From the NCBI GenBank assembly GCA_026745465.1, contig JACYXH010000479.1:1284547-1348546 (forward strand): a stretch of DNA of 64,000 nucleotides, read 5' to 3'. The first letter of the stretch is position 1. Every line of letters begins with the position of its first letter. The notes under the pieces were generated by a model. It worked only from the letters and a program-made list of their open reading frames with translations, was not told the origin of the DNA and did not search any database. This DNA is from Lota lota (Eukaryota; Chordata; Actinopteri; Gadiformes; Lotidae). This document shows positions 13,387 to 26,709 of this stretch, in pieces. The position numbers and the translations under genes were made by a program.

Positions 13387-13607
13387 GCATATTTTTTATG
13401 CACACTCTCTGCATTTCTCTCCCCTTTCGTGCACACGTTCACAAAAATGTGCATACACCGTAAACGCACACGCTCGCAAAGGAGCAGAGAACACTAACAG
13501 CTCTACTGGAGATGTGATGGATAAGGCAGCCTCCGTTATCGACGCTGGCTCAGCTCCGGCTTAACCACCCTGGCTCTCTGTGGGCCTGTTGACCGCTCTG
13601 TCCCCGT

Positions 13608-13706
13608 CCCCCCCCCCCCCCCCCCCCCCCCCACCACCACCACCCCACAGCCTGCTGGCTCAACCTCCCCTCCACCACCACCACCACCACTACCTCCACC
13701 ACCCAC
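13608..13706. repeat. C25 homopolymer and (CCA)n
   Basis: C25 at 13608-13632 leads straight into CCA triplets, with a second CCA run at 13671-13705. Confidence 0.95.
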
Positions 13707-13849
13707 CCACCCATTCTCCCCCATGCCACACAGGACCAGGGCAGGTTAAACAGCTAAACGCCAACAAATCCTGCACTGCCCTGTGGGAAATTTGCTTCTA
13801 ATCCCTAACTTATAGGCACACAATCAAAGCCAAAAAGCTGGAGCAACAG

Positions 13850-14115
13850 ATCTGATCCTCCCCTCTAACAATCCCATGGCCCCTCCTGGGATGGGCAGGG
13901 GAGAGGCCCCCGATGCGGACGCGGGGGCTGAGATGGATAAATAGCTAAATGATGAGACAGTCTGGGGACGTGGGAGCAGGCGTCTGCCGATGGCTGCTCA
14001 CCTCCAATTTGGCATCGGCGTGCTGAAAGGCAATTGGACGGCAGCAGCAGCAGCGACCCCACACAGCAGCCAGTCCTTATTATTATATGTTGAAGTGTGG
14101 CCCGGCCCATGATTA
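13850..14115. promoter_or_regulatory. Candidate regulatory island
   Basis: Unique GC-balanced sequence with AGCTAAATGATGAGACAG and CATGATTAATGACGG, between poly-C/CCA and G-rich simple tracts. The call rests on texture. Confidence 0.18.
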
Positions 14116-14951
14116 ATGACGGTGTCAGGGTGAAAACAAAGCACAGCGCAGGTTATCTCCCTTCCACCTGCTCCTGTGGCCTCCGATTGGAAGAGGGAAT
14201 GGAGAACAAGGGTGTGAGGAGCACAATGCTTGATAATAGAAAACAGAGGAGAGGCGAAGGGGAGAAGAAAGGGGGTTGGGGGTGGGGGAGGTGGGGGGTG
14301 GGGTGAGGGTGGCAGGGAGGTACGATAAGGGAGGTGGATGGGGAGATGGGGGGGCGGTAAGAAAAAAATGGAGAGTCATTGACCAAGGCGAGGTGGGGAA
14401 TACAAGCTTCAATGGTCTTTCTAAAGGAACACATCGCTGCGACCATGTGGCAAATCATATAGGTTGAAGTGTACGTTTGCATTGTTTTACAGCATACGTG
14501 TGTAAGTTATAACATTTTCCTAACCACCAAATAGCGTTTAATTATCTTTGTATTTAAACAAATTAAACTGCCATGCAGGTAATTTCTGTTAGAGGTGTGA
14601 ACATGCACCTTGTGGCTGGCCCTGGGTGATTGATTTGACAGAGTGAACTTTCATGGCATGTGTGTTTGTTACATCCAGGCCCACTGTCCCCTGCAGTATT
14701 GGTGTTGACATTTATGAGACATGTAGCGTGGGGGAGCATTGTGGAGGCCACTAATGAGGAGACTAAGGCGACCCGAGAGCACATTCGGGCAGCCTGACAT
14801 TGCCATCCAGAGGTCGCTCTGGGTAGTGCATCCAAAGATACCGAAGCCGATCTGTTTGAACAGGCTGTATAGACCTACTCAGTTTTCTTTTTTAAGAAAA
14901 GGGGTAATTTATTTATTTGTAAAACATTATCAGAGGTTTAACAAGATTACC

Positions 14952-15011
14952 GTGTGTGTGTGTGTTCGTGCGTGTGGGATGTGTGTGTGTGTGTGTGTGC
15001 GTGCGTGCGTG

Positions 15012-15105
<94 letters not shown>
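14952..15105. repeat. (TG)n microsatellite, about 150 bp
   Basis: A TG tract with CGTGCG interruptions at its left third and a pure right part. Confidence 0.97.
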
Positions 15106-15106
<1 letters not shown>

Positions 15107-15519
15107 AGCTAGAGCGAGAGATACTTGTGTTTTGGTACGTGGGCCGGTCCAGAGTCAACTTTATGTATGAACATTTTGATCCAGGTTTGCTTCAGCGTTA
15201 CCAGCGGTCCTTTAAATCAGGCCACAGTGTGACAGAAAGATGGAGGCACTACAGTCACGAGCGGGGGGCAGGATGACCTAGATAAATGGCATGGCCCAGT
15301 GCAGTATTTTACTCATACACACAACATGCACTCGGCCTAAAGACCACCCATGCTCCTTCACTTATCCTGGCCCAGTGGAAAGACGGCCACGTCAGACAGT
15401 GGACCTGCTTGCATGCATATATAACATCACTGAGTTCAAACATATGGAGATTGATGTGTTCATCCTTTAAGCGAGAGTAATCAGCAAGCGAGAGTAATTT
15501 TTTTTTTTGTGGTTGACGT

Positions 15520-15545
15520 GGGGGGGGGGGGGGGGGGGGGGGGGG
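15520..15545. repeat. Poly-G, 26 nt
   Basis: An uninterrupted G26 run; a T9-10 run lies just upstream. Confidence 0.95.
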
Positions 15546-16129
15546 TCTATTCCACTGAGACGCTACGTATGACATCACATGACCGCGGCTGAATGTCTCC
15601 TCCGAGCTTACTTTATGGCAGACATGATTGAAGGAAAGTTAACTGAAACTGTTAATAATAATTTAATAAATGGTCATACCAAGCTAAGCTTAAGTCAGTG
15701 AGGTTTACCACACGAGGAGCAAGCAATTTAGTTGGTGTATTTCTCCTCGATCTCACTATATCCTGTGTCCACAAAAACACAAACAGATAACGTGGTATTT
15801 TGACCTACGCATGAACCCATAGACCATCTCCACTGAAACCAGGAAATGATAGTGCACCGCCACAGCACTCACTAATAAAAGGCTCGCAACATCCCAAAGA
15901 CCCCTGCTAGAGCTACATTATCAGCTGCTGCTATCCTATGTATACTGTTTACCCTTTCATGAATTCTGTTTGAAGATACGCTGTCACCGACGGTTACCTT
16001 GCCAACCTTCAAAAACCCTAGAAGATTACGGCGGGAAAGAAGCGGTTGGCATTCGTGGCTGAAGGCCAAAGTTTTAACGGTCGCATCCTGAATTAGTCAT
16101 TTGACATCTAAAAAGTATTTTGTTTATTC

Positions 16130-16130
16130 G

Positions 16131-16174
<44 letters not shown>
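16130..16174. repeat. (GTT)n microsatellite
   Basis: About 15 pure GTT units. Confidence 0.95.
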
Positions 16175-16175
<1 letters not shown>

Positions 16176-16785
16176 GGCATATTTATGGGTACGTAGCGAG
16201 GACGTACTGGGACATATAGTAAATCTATTTTTAAATATTCATGTGTTTGATGCATTGGTGTATTTTTGTGTTGTTCAGCCTCTGGGGTGGGCACTAATGT
16301 TAATTCATGATAAATGCAGGATTAAAAAGAAAATTTCAAAGACGGTAGAGTGACTAATGCTTGACCACATTCATTGTACAACGTCAGGAAGCAAACAAGA
16401 ATTGCTAACAGAATAGCCAGAAACGAGAAAAAAAACAAGGAGAGCAGCGTTTCCTTGTAAACAGCCTGTCAATCATTCCCACTTAAAACCATTTTGTCAT
16501 TTTCTGCAAACAGTTGTTTTTGAGCTTGCTCCAACTGTGTGGTTTACTTGACAGTTCTAATCTTGTAGGACTTCTGCCTCTTTCGGCGGTAAATAAGGCA
16601 CGGCTGTCTCTACGCTACCCTGGCGCATAGCCTTCCTCTAGCAGGCTAATCTATAGAGGAATCTTTTTTTCTTTTTCTTTCTTTTAATGAGAAACCACGG
16701 TCGCTCCTCTTGTCTTTTCCTACAGTACACAGATGTCAGTTAGGGGGTGGGGGGGACGGGACATTTTCGCACAGACAGACCACAT

Positions 16786-16807
16786 GGGGGGGGGGGGGGG
16801 GGGGGGG
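16786..16807. repeat. Poly-G, 22 nt
   Basis: An uninterrupted G22 run. Confidence 0.95.
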
Positions 16808-17355
16808 TACTTTGAAGTACTAGTGAGCTGCGGTTGCTTCCTTTTGTGTAACAAAATAAAAAAAAAAGAATCGAAACCGAAACACCTATAAGAATACCTG
16901 AAAGGCATTCAGGATATAAGGTGCCGTATGTATGCCTATATGACGCCGTTAAACACATTTTCTCTTTGTTTCACCCCTCTCCCCTTCTGCTCTGATTATG
17001 CACATTTCTTCTGTGATGCACTTGCGTTGCGTCGGGAGAGGCCCTGGAATTGGAAACCGGGTGAGGTACAGACAGAGAGAGAAGCCTTAAAATATTACAA
17101 AAAAAATATGTCTTACGCTCTCAAAAGAACAACCTAGGGACAAAACACGGATTCCAAGCAGTGGCTTCCTTGTAGTGCGCGCATCTCAGACACGCTCGCG
17201 TTTAGCAGTGGCTGCTCTCTCAGACAGAGGGTCCGGTGGGATGTGTAGCTATGTGTTTATCAGAGGATGAACTTCCTTGTTTTGATGTGGCTTGTAATCC
17301 CCACCTTTCCTCTGCACCCCCATCCCCCAATAGGACTACAACCACAACCCCCGTA

Positions 17356-17359
<4 letters not shown>

Positions 17360-17427
<68 letters not shown>
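17360..17427. repeat. (CT)n microsatellite
   Basis: A CT tract with one CGCT interruption. Confidence 0.95.
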
Positions 17428-17841
17428 CGCTCCCTCCTCTCTAGACTACAGTTGAAGTTGGAGTGCCAGAGTTCAGAGAGCAGGAGGAGGGGGAGAGGAG
17501 ACGGCGCCTCGCCTGAGCCACACGAAGCGGAGATATTGGGGATGTGGAGCCTGGGGTTTTGTCACTGTGTAGTTTCTGGTGCACAGTTACTGTGGTAAAA
17601 ACGGTTGGTGTTCGTATTATGTAGGGCTTATATGATCATTTCTTAATTCTTGGCCTAGATATCTTGATCTTTTCGAGAACTAAGATGTAGAATGTTGCTC
17701 AATTCAGCTGGTTTAGTTCTGATAAAAAATTGCATTAGTGTAGTAATTTAGGAAAACACGTTTTTCCAATCACCAGCAAGATGCTGGTGTCTTTGTTTGT
17801 GTTGGCTAGTAAGATTTGATTAAATCCCTGTACTGTACTAC

Positions 17842-17892
17842 ATTATATTATATTATATTATATTATATTATATTATATTATATTATATTATA
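17842..17892. repeat. (TATTA)n pentanucleotide repeat
   Basis: About ten pure TATTA units. Confidence 0.95.
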
Positions 17893-20800
17893 GTGTATTA
17901 TTTATGGTTGACACGAATATGTTGAATCTAAATACCTCTAAAAATCGATACCTAATTTTTATTAAATTGCATATTCTTTTAAAAATCCATGTGTATGGGC
18001 TGTAGCTGTAAGGTCCATTTAAACTTCTTTGTCAACTTTGGCATCCTGACCATGTTCCTACTAATATTTTATAATTAGCTAGTTTAATGTCCTTTCATAA
18101 TTACCTTTATAAAGGCCTAATGCAGTCTTGTGAAATATTATTAGATCTCTATGAGTGATTGCATATTTCGACTGTTCCAGTACCAATCTGTATTCTGATT
18201 AATGGGCTATTGCTAAAAAAAAAAAAACAGCAATTGTAGGCCTATGTTTTCTTTGTTTCGTCTTTAATAGAAAATATGACTCACAAGTATGTTGATGAAT
18301 CCAAACTCAATTCCCCCCTCTAGTGGAGATTATGCTCTCTAGTGTGGCAATACTTCTAGATAAACGTACTGCATTATTAAAGTATCTTTATATCGTCATT
18401 GGCAAAATGCATTGTGAATAATGTTTTCAAATGTGCCATGGTGCATAGTCAATTTGTGGTATAATTTTAGTAGTATAATAGAGCATAACAAACATGCAAA
18501 ATAAGCATTTGTTTTGTTATCTCTATTTACACTACTAAATCTATTGGAGGCATCTGAAGGTCATCAGGTTTGAAAAGGAGATGCAAAAGTAAAAGTTAAT
18601 AGCCGAAGAATAGCAAAAGAACAACCTTCATTTAAAACAAAGACTCGTGGGAAACATGTGAAAGGAAATATGTGGGGATGTTTGTGATGAGTCAGACATC
18701 AAAGTGAATAAATCCCACAGAACGAAGCTGCACCTGGGGTCTTAAAATAGTTTTTATTGTGCTTATGTTACTTTAAATCCTCCGTGAAAGTCACGGTGAA
18801 GCACTTGCTTTTGGTAACTGGTAACTGGTTGATCGTGGTAGTAAAGTTAGACATTACGCCTCAGGAGAAGATAAGGGTGATAATGCCAGGTGTGTGATGC
18901 TGGACCCTGCCAGAAGATGACATGAGTGACACATGCTTTGGTCAAGAGGAAATCATTCATGTGTTAGGGGAGTCAGTCTCCCTTGCTTTTCCCTTCTCTC
19001 TCTCTCTCTTTCTCTGTTGTTTTGTTAATGTGTGTGTGTGTGTGTGTGTTTTACTTGTTCTTATCATCTAAATAAAGGTCAAACAAAGAAAAAGATTCAC
19101 TTCATGAATCAGCATCTTGTTAATGTTACCAATGGTAACCATCATATTCAAAGTAATTATATCTCCTTTAGATAATAACTCGGCTCAGTGTGTGTATTTA
19201 TACTGTGCTATTAGTATACATTCCCCAGACATTGAGGATCAAAAGGTAAAGGGCTAGATTCCTGATATCCGCATCCTACCAGTCCAGTAGGTATCCAACC
19301 TTGAGTGTTAAGATACCTAATCCCTTCCTGCTCCTTAACAAACTGCATCTGAATTAATTGTAAGTCAAATTAGTAAATCATATTGGAAGAGGCAACGTCA
19401 GAAGAGTGAAGAGAGACGAAACAAGTTGATAGTTTATGGACATTTGGAAATTGTTTGGCTCTTAGTGTTTAAGTTTGTAATTGTTTAGTCCTCCTGCCTA
19501 ACCAATTAGGGGCCGGGTAATGTAAGAGCCAAATAAGGACGTAGTTAGTTTTTAGTGTGAAGTTAGAGACGTGGAAGCAACACAGTTGTCAAACACAGTT
19601 TGACCGTGTATACCATGTATAAGTTTTGTGTTTAATAAGTAAACATTTAAAAAGGAAAACTTTTGGTTTGCTCGTGTTTCGAATGCTGGTTGCATATGGA
19701 CTGACTTCAGGGAAGTGGCACAGAAGAATTAGAAGCAACGAGGTACATGCCATGACAGTGTTCTTTATCAACCAATTGCCTGCCGGGCCTACAGGTGCTG
19801 TTTGATTGCAGATTGGCAACATCGTAATGGAAAGTCATGCAGTATGGGTGACCACTCTCCCTTCATCTCTCTGGGCTGGGTCCTGAAAGGGTTGCTGGAT
19901 TTACAAATTTTTTAAAGTTCATATTTTCTCTCGATTGACTGTGTTTGACTAGTATGACTAAATCTATTTTTATTTTGCCCTACACATACACGGACAGTTT
20001 AAACGCCTACAACAAAAAAATTATATTACAAAAATGTATTTGAAATCAAGTACTGATAAAATCCCCAAATATAATAAAATTTATCTTATAGAGCAGAGGA
20101 CACCAAGTTAAGTAAACAATAATTGGATTAATGTTACAAGTTTAATGGCATTCAAAAAAAGATTTGTTGGCTTGGCAGTTGGTTGGACTGTGTATTACTT
20201 TATGTATGCCTATTATGTATACCATTTCTGCTATAGCACTATTGCAATTAATACTCCTGGAATCAATCATAATGGAGTGGACCATCTCATCATGTTTCAA
20301 AGTAAAGGTCTCAGCATAGATATATGACATTGACCTCTCCCATGATGCATACCTCATATTAGTAGATTATTGTCATGTCACTTGAGACCTCAGTGCAGTA
20401 AGATTCAAACAGTGAGATTTGAGATGTTTAACAACTCTAAAAGCTATTTCAAAATACTATGGCCTTAAGTTAATTGCCTGTAGATCCATTTGTATCAGTT
20501 CTTTTTTAAATGAATAAATAATACTAATAATAATACTGTGAATAAATAATGCTATTAGAATAGCTTAACCTATTAGGATTGTGCATATATTGATATATAT
20601 TTCTAAATACAATTAACGACTATATCAAAATACTAATGAATAATATAGTATTTAAATTAGATGCTTAATTTCAAGCTTAATTCTGACAAAATACAATAGG
20701 GTTCACTCATATTTTTTTAATAAATTGTGCTTCACACATCTACAGCCCAAGAAAGTACAAGATAAACCACTAGGTGGAGCAACACACTGCTATTTCACCC

Positions 20801-22106
20801 GGCCAGATCCTCACGGTCAATGAGTATGTACGTACGTAGCCTGTTAGATTTGTTTGGGGGGAAAAAAGATAGTAATGGAATCTAATTTAATAAAATGTAT
20901 TTTATTTAATAAATGTATTTAATTATTTAATTGAATCAAATTATAAGCAACGATATATACTACCATCTTCCTCTTGATGGCAGCATGGACTTAAAGAACG
21001 GTATTTCCAAACAAATAGCGTTGTTTTACCAAGTTATTGCTATCGAACTAGAAGTGTAGATGCGTCAATGGCTACTATTGTATAGCAGCGATGCTATCTG
21101 CATGAAGGTAAACGTTTCCGAAATCTAAATGTAGGCTTAAATCTAAATGTAAGCACTATGTTTTACAAATTGCCATAGTTCTACTTACACAGATAGGCTA
21201 TGTACCCAAAGCAAATGATAATACTATAATACTTAATATAATTTAATTTAACAAAACGTACCTTCTGAAAGGTAAGCCCAACTCTAAAAGCTTGGATTGT
21301 TTGCAACTAAGATAAAGGCTAACTTAAGACTGACACTCGTTCAATGTAGGCCTGGGCCTATATTAAAGAGCCCCTTTGTTATGAAAAGCTATTCAGCTAT
21401 TTGGTTTGATTATTTCGTTCCGGCAATTATTATTAGTTTCGAGTCTTGATTCCCAAAGGGCAACCTTCTCAAGATGGTGGCCAAGCATAAACATTTCTTA
21501 GCTGCTAACAAGCCATCTACGTTTTTATATCTGTGATTTTCACCTAGCAACATGGCTTGCTGTTTGTTCAGTTACACACCTACACAGTTACACATGCACC
21601 ATACCACTTTACCATGCACAGCAATATATCCATGCACATGTAAGTAACCCAACTCAGGTATCCAGACACATAGGCCTAAGCCATAAGGCCTACAATCTTA
21701 AATCAACATCCTGTTTTCTCTATCTCTCTATGACATGCATCAGCATTCATGCACATCGACATCCTATACAAATGCACATCAACAAGAAGCAAATATATTT
21801 GCACATGTAAAAAACATCAACATTATAGATTGAGCGGGCAGAATTGGCCTCTAACAAGCGGAGCCTGTGTGACACGGTGGTTCTGTTAAGGAGCCCAGTG
21901 CTACTGTCAGCCCACATAAAGCCACTTTCAATGCGAATGGAAGTGCCTTAAGTTGGCTTTCAGGCCATGGGCAGAGTCAATGCAACAGGCTCTAATAGCA
22001 GATACACACATCCCTCCTCCTCCTCCTCCTCCACCATTTCTCCCTCACCAGTCCCCTTTTTCTTCCTTTTTCTCTTCCCTTTTCCCTTTTCATTATTATT
22101 CTTTCC

Positions 22107-22136
22107 CCAAATTCTCTCAACTCTCTCAACTCTCTC

Positions 22137-22217
<81 letters not shown>
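22107..22217. repeat. (CTCTCTCAA) units and (CT)n
   Basis: Three CTCTCTCAA-type units, each followed by C, lead into about 76 bp of pure CT. Confidence 0.95.
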
Positions 22218-22219
<2 letters not shown>

Positions 22220-22319
22220 GGTTTGAGATCAACAGATAGACCCTGTTTATTTGTCCCCATTTGAGAAAACAAATTGTAAGATCCTGCTGTTGTGTGTGCT
22301 GTTGGAGATTTGAAAAAAA

Positions 22320-22680
22320 GTAACACAAAAAAATCAATTGGCTCTGCGAGTCTTGAGACTTCCATGCAGTAAATTGGCCCTGAATGACAGCACAATGTGG
22401 ATTTTTTCCTGATATAGCTGCTCTTTACAAAAAAACACACATTTAAGAAACAGGCACAAAAACCTACCCAGCTAAACTGGTGAATCAAACCAAAAATCAA
22501 ACATTTCATATTGCCTCCTAATGATTCGAATGGCACATTTCTCTCATACTTTTCAGGCTCTTTTACAAAACTAAACTTTGTCATAATTAATCACTTTTGT
22601 CAGAACCCAGAGTCTCTGCCTGCCAAAGGAAACAGATAAATTACTCCTGATCAATTATAAGGCCCCATGTTTTCCAGTCT
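22320..22680. promoter_or_regulatory. Candidate regulatory island
   Basis: Unique sequence with AATCAATTGG, CCTAATGATTCG, CATAATTAATCAC and TCAATTATAAGG. It follows a CT microsatellite. It resembles the islands near 3.3 and 5 kb in texture. Confidence 0.22.
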
Positions 22681-22723
22681 GCATGCGTGCCGGTGGGTGA
22701 AAAACGCACAAACCACAGACCGA

Positions 22724-22739
22724 CCCCCCCCCCCCCCCC
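22724..22739. repeat. Poly-C, 16 nt
   Basis: An uninterrupted C16 run. Confidence 0.95.
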
Positions 22740-23370
22740 ACATACTTCCTAGGCCCTTTAATTAACTCTTTGATCTGGGTGCTATGTAGTACGCTTAGAC
22801 CAAAGGCCTCCCAGGCCAGAGTAATAGCTGGCATTGGAACACAGTGGCACACCACAGCAGGAAAGAGAGGAGAGAAAACACCCAAACATCCTCCATTTTA
22901 TTTGAATGGATGCAAAATGAATCCTTGCACTATTTTAGTTATTATACGTTGGCAGGTGATAAAGGGGTTTGTACAATTGTTGTATGCGGTTGTATGTGAT
23001 CGACAATGATTCTTGGTAGTACTACCTTGTACATTGGTGTGTGTGTCAGTTTAGGGGCCCACACACATATTCTGTTATGTCTAAGCAGGTGAGAGAACGC
23101 AGAGAGTGACATTGTGCATTACGATGTTGTGTGTAAGGAATAGCCTTGAGCAGAAAGGAGAGGGTGGTGGGGAGGGGTCGAAGGTGCAGCAGATTTTGGC
23201 AAATTTTAAAAGAAAACTTGAGCCCACTTCTTTGGTTTAGAATTTGCAGCACCATGGAACAACTTAATAACAATGCATGAGGCAATGAAAATTACACAGC
23301 TTCTGCTCCAAAGGAAAAATTAATTGCTCTCAGGTTGCACTCCAGAGATATTTGTTCATCCAAGCACACA

Positions 23371-23635
23371 TGTACACACACACACACACACACACACAAA
23401 CAAACACACGTTCACACATGCATGCACACAGACAGACAGACACACACAGGTGCAAGTAGAACATTGTCTTCTCGAAGAACCCACCCCTGGACTGTGTGTG
23501 TGTGTGTGTGTGTGTGTCTGTGTGTGTGTGTGTGTGCGTCTGTGTGTGTGTGTCTGTAGGTGTTGGTTTGTGTAGGTGTGTGTATATGTGTGCATGTCTA
23601 TAGGTGTATGTGTGTGTATCAGTGTGTGTGTGTGA
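23371..23635. repeat. (CA)n and (TG)n tracts in inverted arrangement
   Basis: A CA run at 23371-23398 is followed by a TG run starting at 23493 and further TG-rich sequence to 23635. The complementary tracts lie about 95 bp apart. Confidence 0.9.
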
Positions 23636-24039
23636 AGGGGTGTCTGAACCTGCAGCCCTCCTGTACTGTGAAGAGAAGAATAGAGAGTTTGGGCCACATT
23701 CCAGGCCTGCCTCCCTGGGCGAAAGACATTCAGCATTCCACTGCCTGCCTATCTGGCCAGGTGCATTCCAGAACACACTCAAGTGAACACAAACACACCG
23801 TGGACATGCATATGTACACTCACACATGTGTGCAATTGCATCAAGACCAACGACACATAGTACCTACACACAAGACATTTTAGCATTCTGAAACAGTTTT
23901 CAAATAATATTTGTATAAAATCCCCCATTACAAAAACAGTGGTGGTCCTGTACCTAACCATCTCCGCATTTAAAACTGGACCAAAGAAACACATTTTCTG
24001 CTTAGCTTTTTTAATGTATTTATATTTATTTTGATTGCA

Positions 24040-24165
24040 TCTTTGTTTTCTATTGTAAAGCCTCTTTGAGATACCTAATTAAAAAAGTGCTCTATAAAAT
24101 ATATAACTTAATCTTTATTATTAATAATATTATTAGTATCATTCCTTTTATTATTATAATTATTA
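24040..24165 (+). repeat. LINE/SINE 3' tail
   Basis: The stretch ATTGTAAAGCCTCTTTGAGATACC followed by a CTCTATAAA motif and an (ATT)-rich end matches the form of the 3' tail shared by fish L2-like LINEs and SINEs. No reverse transcriptase sequence is present, so this is a 5'-truncated or worn copy. Confidence 0.5.
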
Positions 24166-24167
24166 AG

Positions 24168-24645
24168 AAGAAGTGGAAATAACATAATCATACAATTCTG
24201 ATAACGGTACAGGTCCTCGAATCAGAAGTAAGTAAAAGTGTAGTTGCTAGATAATTTTCTGAAGGTAATGCACTTTCTCATGGCATCACCTGAACACATG
24301 TATCTAACCTTGAGGCATACAAAGTGTTGAGGATCCAGTTTTAAGTGCCATTATAATTTAGATTCCTCTTATAGTCATCCTTATTCAAAAAGACAATTAC
24401 ATTGTAAACAAACTGATTATGAATGATAGCTGAAATTTGATATAGTTTTTCGAATAAATAAGAAATATAAACAAACACGGTACTTGCAGGTGGAAGATCG
24501 ATGTAGCAAGATCAAAATGTTCAATATTTTGCATTTCAATGCAGTGAAGTAAAAGTATAAAGATGGCTGAAATATAAATACCTATAAGTTACTACTTGAC
24601 AACATTTTTAGAAGTACAAATATTCAGAATCACTTTTCCACCCCT
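24168..24645. repeat. Worn fish MITE-like repeat ('AGTAAAAGTA...TTTCCACC')
   Basis: The left part starts AAGAAGTGGAAATAA and the right part ends AGTAAAAGTATAAAG ... TACTTGACAA ... CTTTTCCACCCC. This word order is that of a very common short element in fish. The copy is strongly diverged and its ends are approximate. Confidence 0.4.
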
Positions 24646-26618
24646 ACACGGATACTCACCTACCGAAATACAAATACATGTACACACAAAGAAAACACTG
24701 CCTTGCAAGTATAAACATGCAGCATCCCACTCCCATGAATACAACACAAAGGCAAACAGTGTGTGGGCTTTAACCAGGACAAACTGCCATTGTCTGTGCC
24801 ACGCCGTGGTTGGTTGTGCTATGATGTATTGGGAAGAGATGTTCTCTGTCTCTTTAATTCATGTATGATTTAGTCATTTTTAATGCATGGATTTTTCAGT
24901 TTGGAGGAGGGTTGAGCTATTTAAAGATCAGAGGTTGAATACACGTCGAATGTTCAGCCATCCTCTTTTTGAAGTTGTTCTCGTTGTGGTACGAAAGCGC
25001 CTGTGAGTCACCCATGACAGTGCAGACGGGGGTGGAGTGTGTGTATGTGCGCACGCATATGTGTATGTCTGTGCGCGCACATGTGTGTGTGAGAAAGAGA
25101 GAATGAGTGTGTGTGTATTTGTCTAGCTATGCTCTTTCCTTTTATTTAGCACTAGTTTTTCTTATATAACTAAATTAAGGAATCAAAATGCATGTTTTAT
25201 GCTATCATGTCCTTTCCAATGTGCCCAGAAGCTTCCATAGAACAGCGTAAGGTGAAGCAGAGCAGCAACAAGGACCAACATTTCATGGAGGGTTAAATCA
25301 GGAAGAAATTAGGATGGGAGGTAAGGGGGTTGGGGGGTTGTGGGGGGAGGCTGGAAGAATGGATAATTTCGATGCCACCCCTTCATGCAAATGCAGTTGT
25401 ATCTGCAGGCTCCGTTTTAATGTAAAAGGCCACAACACTCCTGGAACAAAAGCTCCATTCAGTGGCAGCCCCGAATGCTTCCATTCCATACTACTTCAGC
25501 ATTAGACACAGAGCAGTAGGCTGTGTAGCTTTACATGCTAGCAGACAGGGGCACGGGACTACATGCTCCACAAGCCCTGAATCAGGGCCATTATTCTGTG
25601 GCATGTGGAGGGCCCACGATACCTACTCTTGCTCTCCGTTACAACCACTTCCCCTACTCATGAACACGCCACACCCCCTTCACCCCCCTCCCCCATCCTA
25701 CACCACTATCCTTATCCTCTTTTTTTCGCCTTCCTTTTCTTTTTGGCTTGTCCTCCGTCCAGCCCCATACCCTCCTCCTCCCCCCCCCTCCTTCCTCTTC
25801 CAACCAGGGTTTATCTCTGCCGGTGGAGCAGGAGGAGGACTGCTCCCCCGGCCCACTTCTCATCCATTTCCATGTGGCCACTCTTCATCAGTGAAGTGCC
25901 TTCCTGGCCCCTTCCACCCCTCGTCCCCCCCTCCAAACACCCCTACCCACCCACTCCCTCCCAACCCCTCACTGAATGGTGCCGCATGAGAAACAGAGTG
26001 GGAGGGACAGAGAGAGAGAGCGGGGGAGAAAGACAGGGAGGGAGGGAGAGCGAGATATGAAGAGAAGGAGGGAGAGAGCGAGAGTGAAAGAAGAGAGGGA
26101 AAAGGGAGAGACGAAGCAATCCTTTTGTTTTCCAACCCCTTGTAGAACAAAACACCCCTCGGCCTGCCGCGACAGTGGTATGCTCCACAGAAAGAGAGCT
26201 GCAGAACTTGAGAGAGCACATTGTCTGTAATCTGGCATCGCAGGGGTCACTTCCTGACTCGCGTGTCCGCTCCCTGAGCCCCGCGACGCTCCAACCCCCC
26301 CCCCCCCAACCACCACCACCACTACCACCACCACCCCTCCCCACTCCCTGTCTGTCCTGTCCAATGGCCAGACGGTCCTGAGCTTTTGGACAAACCCTGT
26401 TCTTCCCCTTTTGTATAGGAAAACCTCCAACATCTGAAAACAATCAAATAATCTGGGCACAATGCGGCTCTTTATGGAGGGGCGCTGGCGGTTCCCAGAT
26501 GAGCGGGAGGAGGATTAGGGCCGAGGAGGCCACGAGGGAGAGAAAGACAGGATGGGAAGGGGGTTACACAGCTGAAGAAGGGAGGGCAACACATTGTTAC
26601 TGGGATTTCATGGGGGAG

Positions 26619-26620
<2 letters not shown>

Positions 26621-26707
<87 letters not shown>
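26621..26707. repeat. (TG)n microsatellite
   Basis: A pure TG tract of 43 units. Confidence 0.97.

Positions 26708-26709
<2 letters not shown>

Noticed and set aside
17445-17462. TACAGTTGAAGTTGGAGT resembles the terminal repeat of fish Tc1 elements
   Set aside because: The match stops after about 18 bases, no partner end or TA duplication is seen, and no transposase sequence is nearby.
19440-19840. A stretch with an LTR-like feel (TG start, AATAAG word, mixed composition)
   Set aside because: No paired copy, no clear ends, no target duplication and no coding remnants, so no element is claimed.
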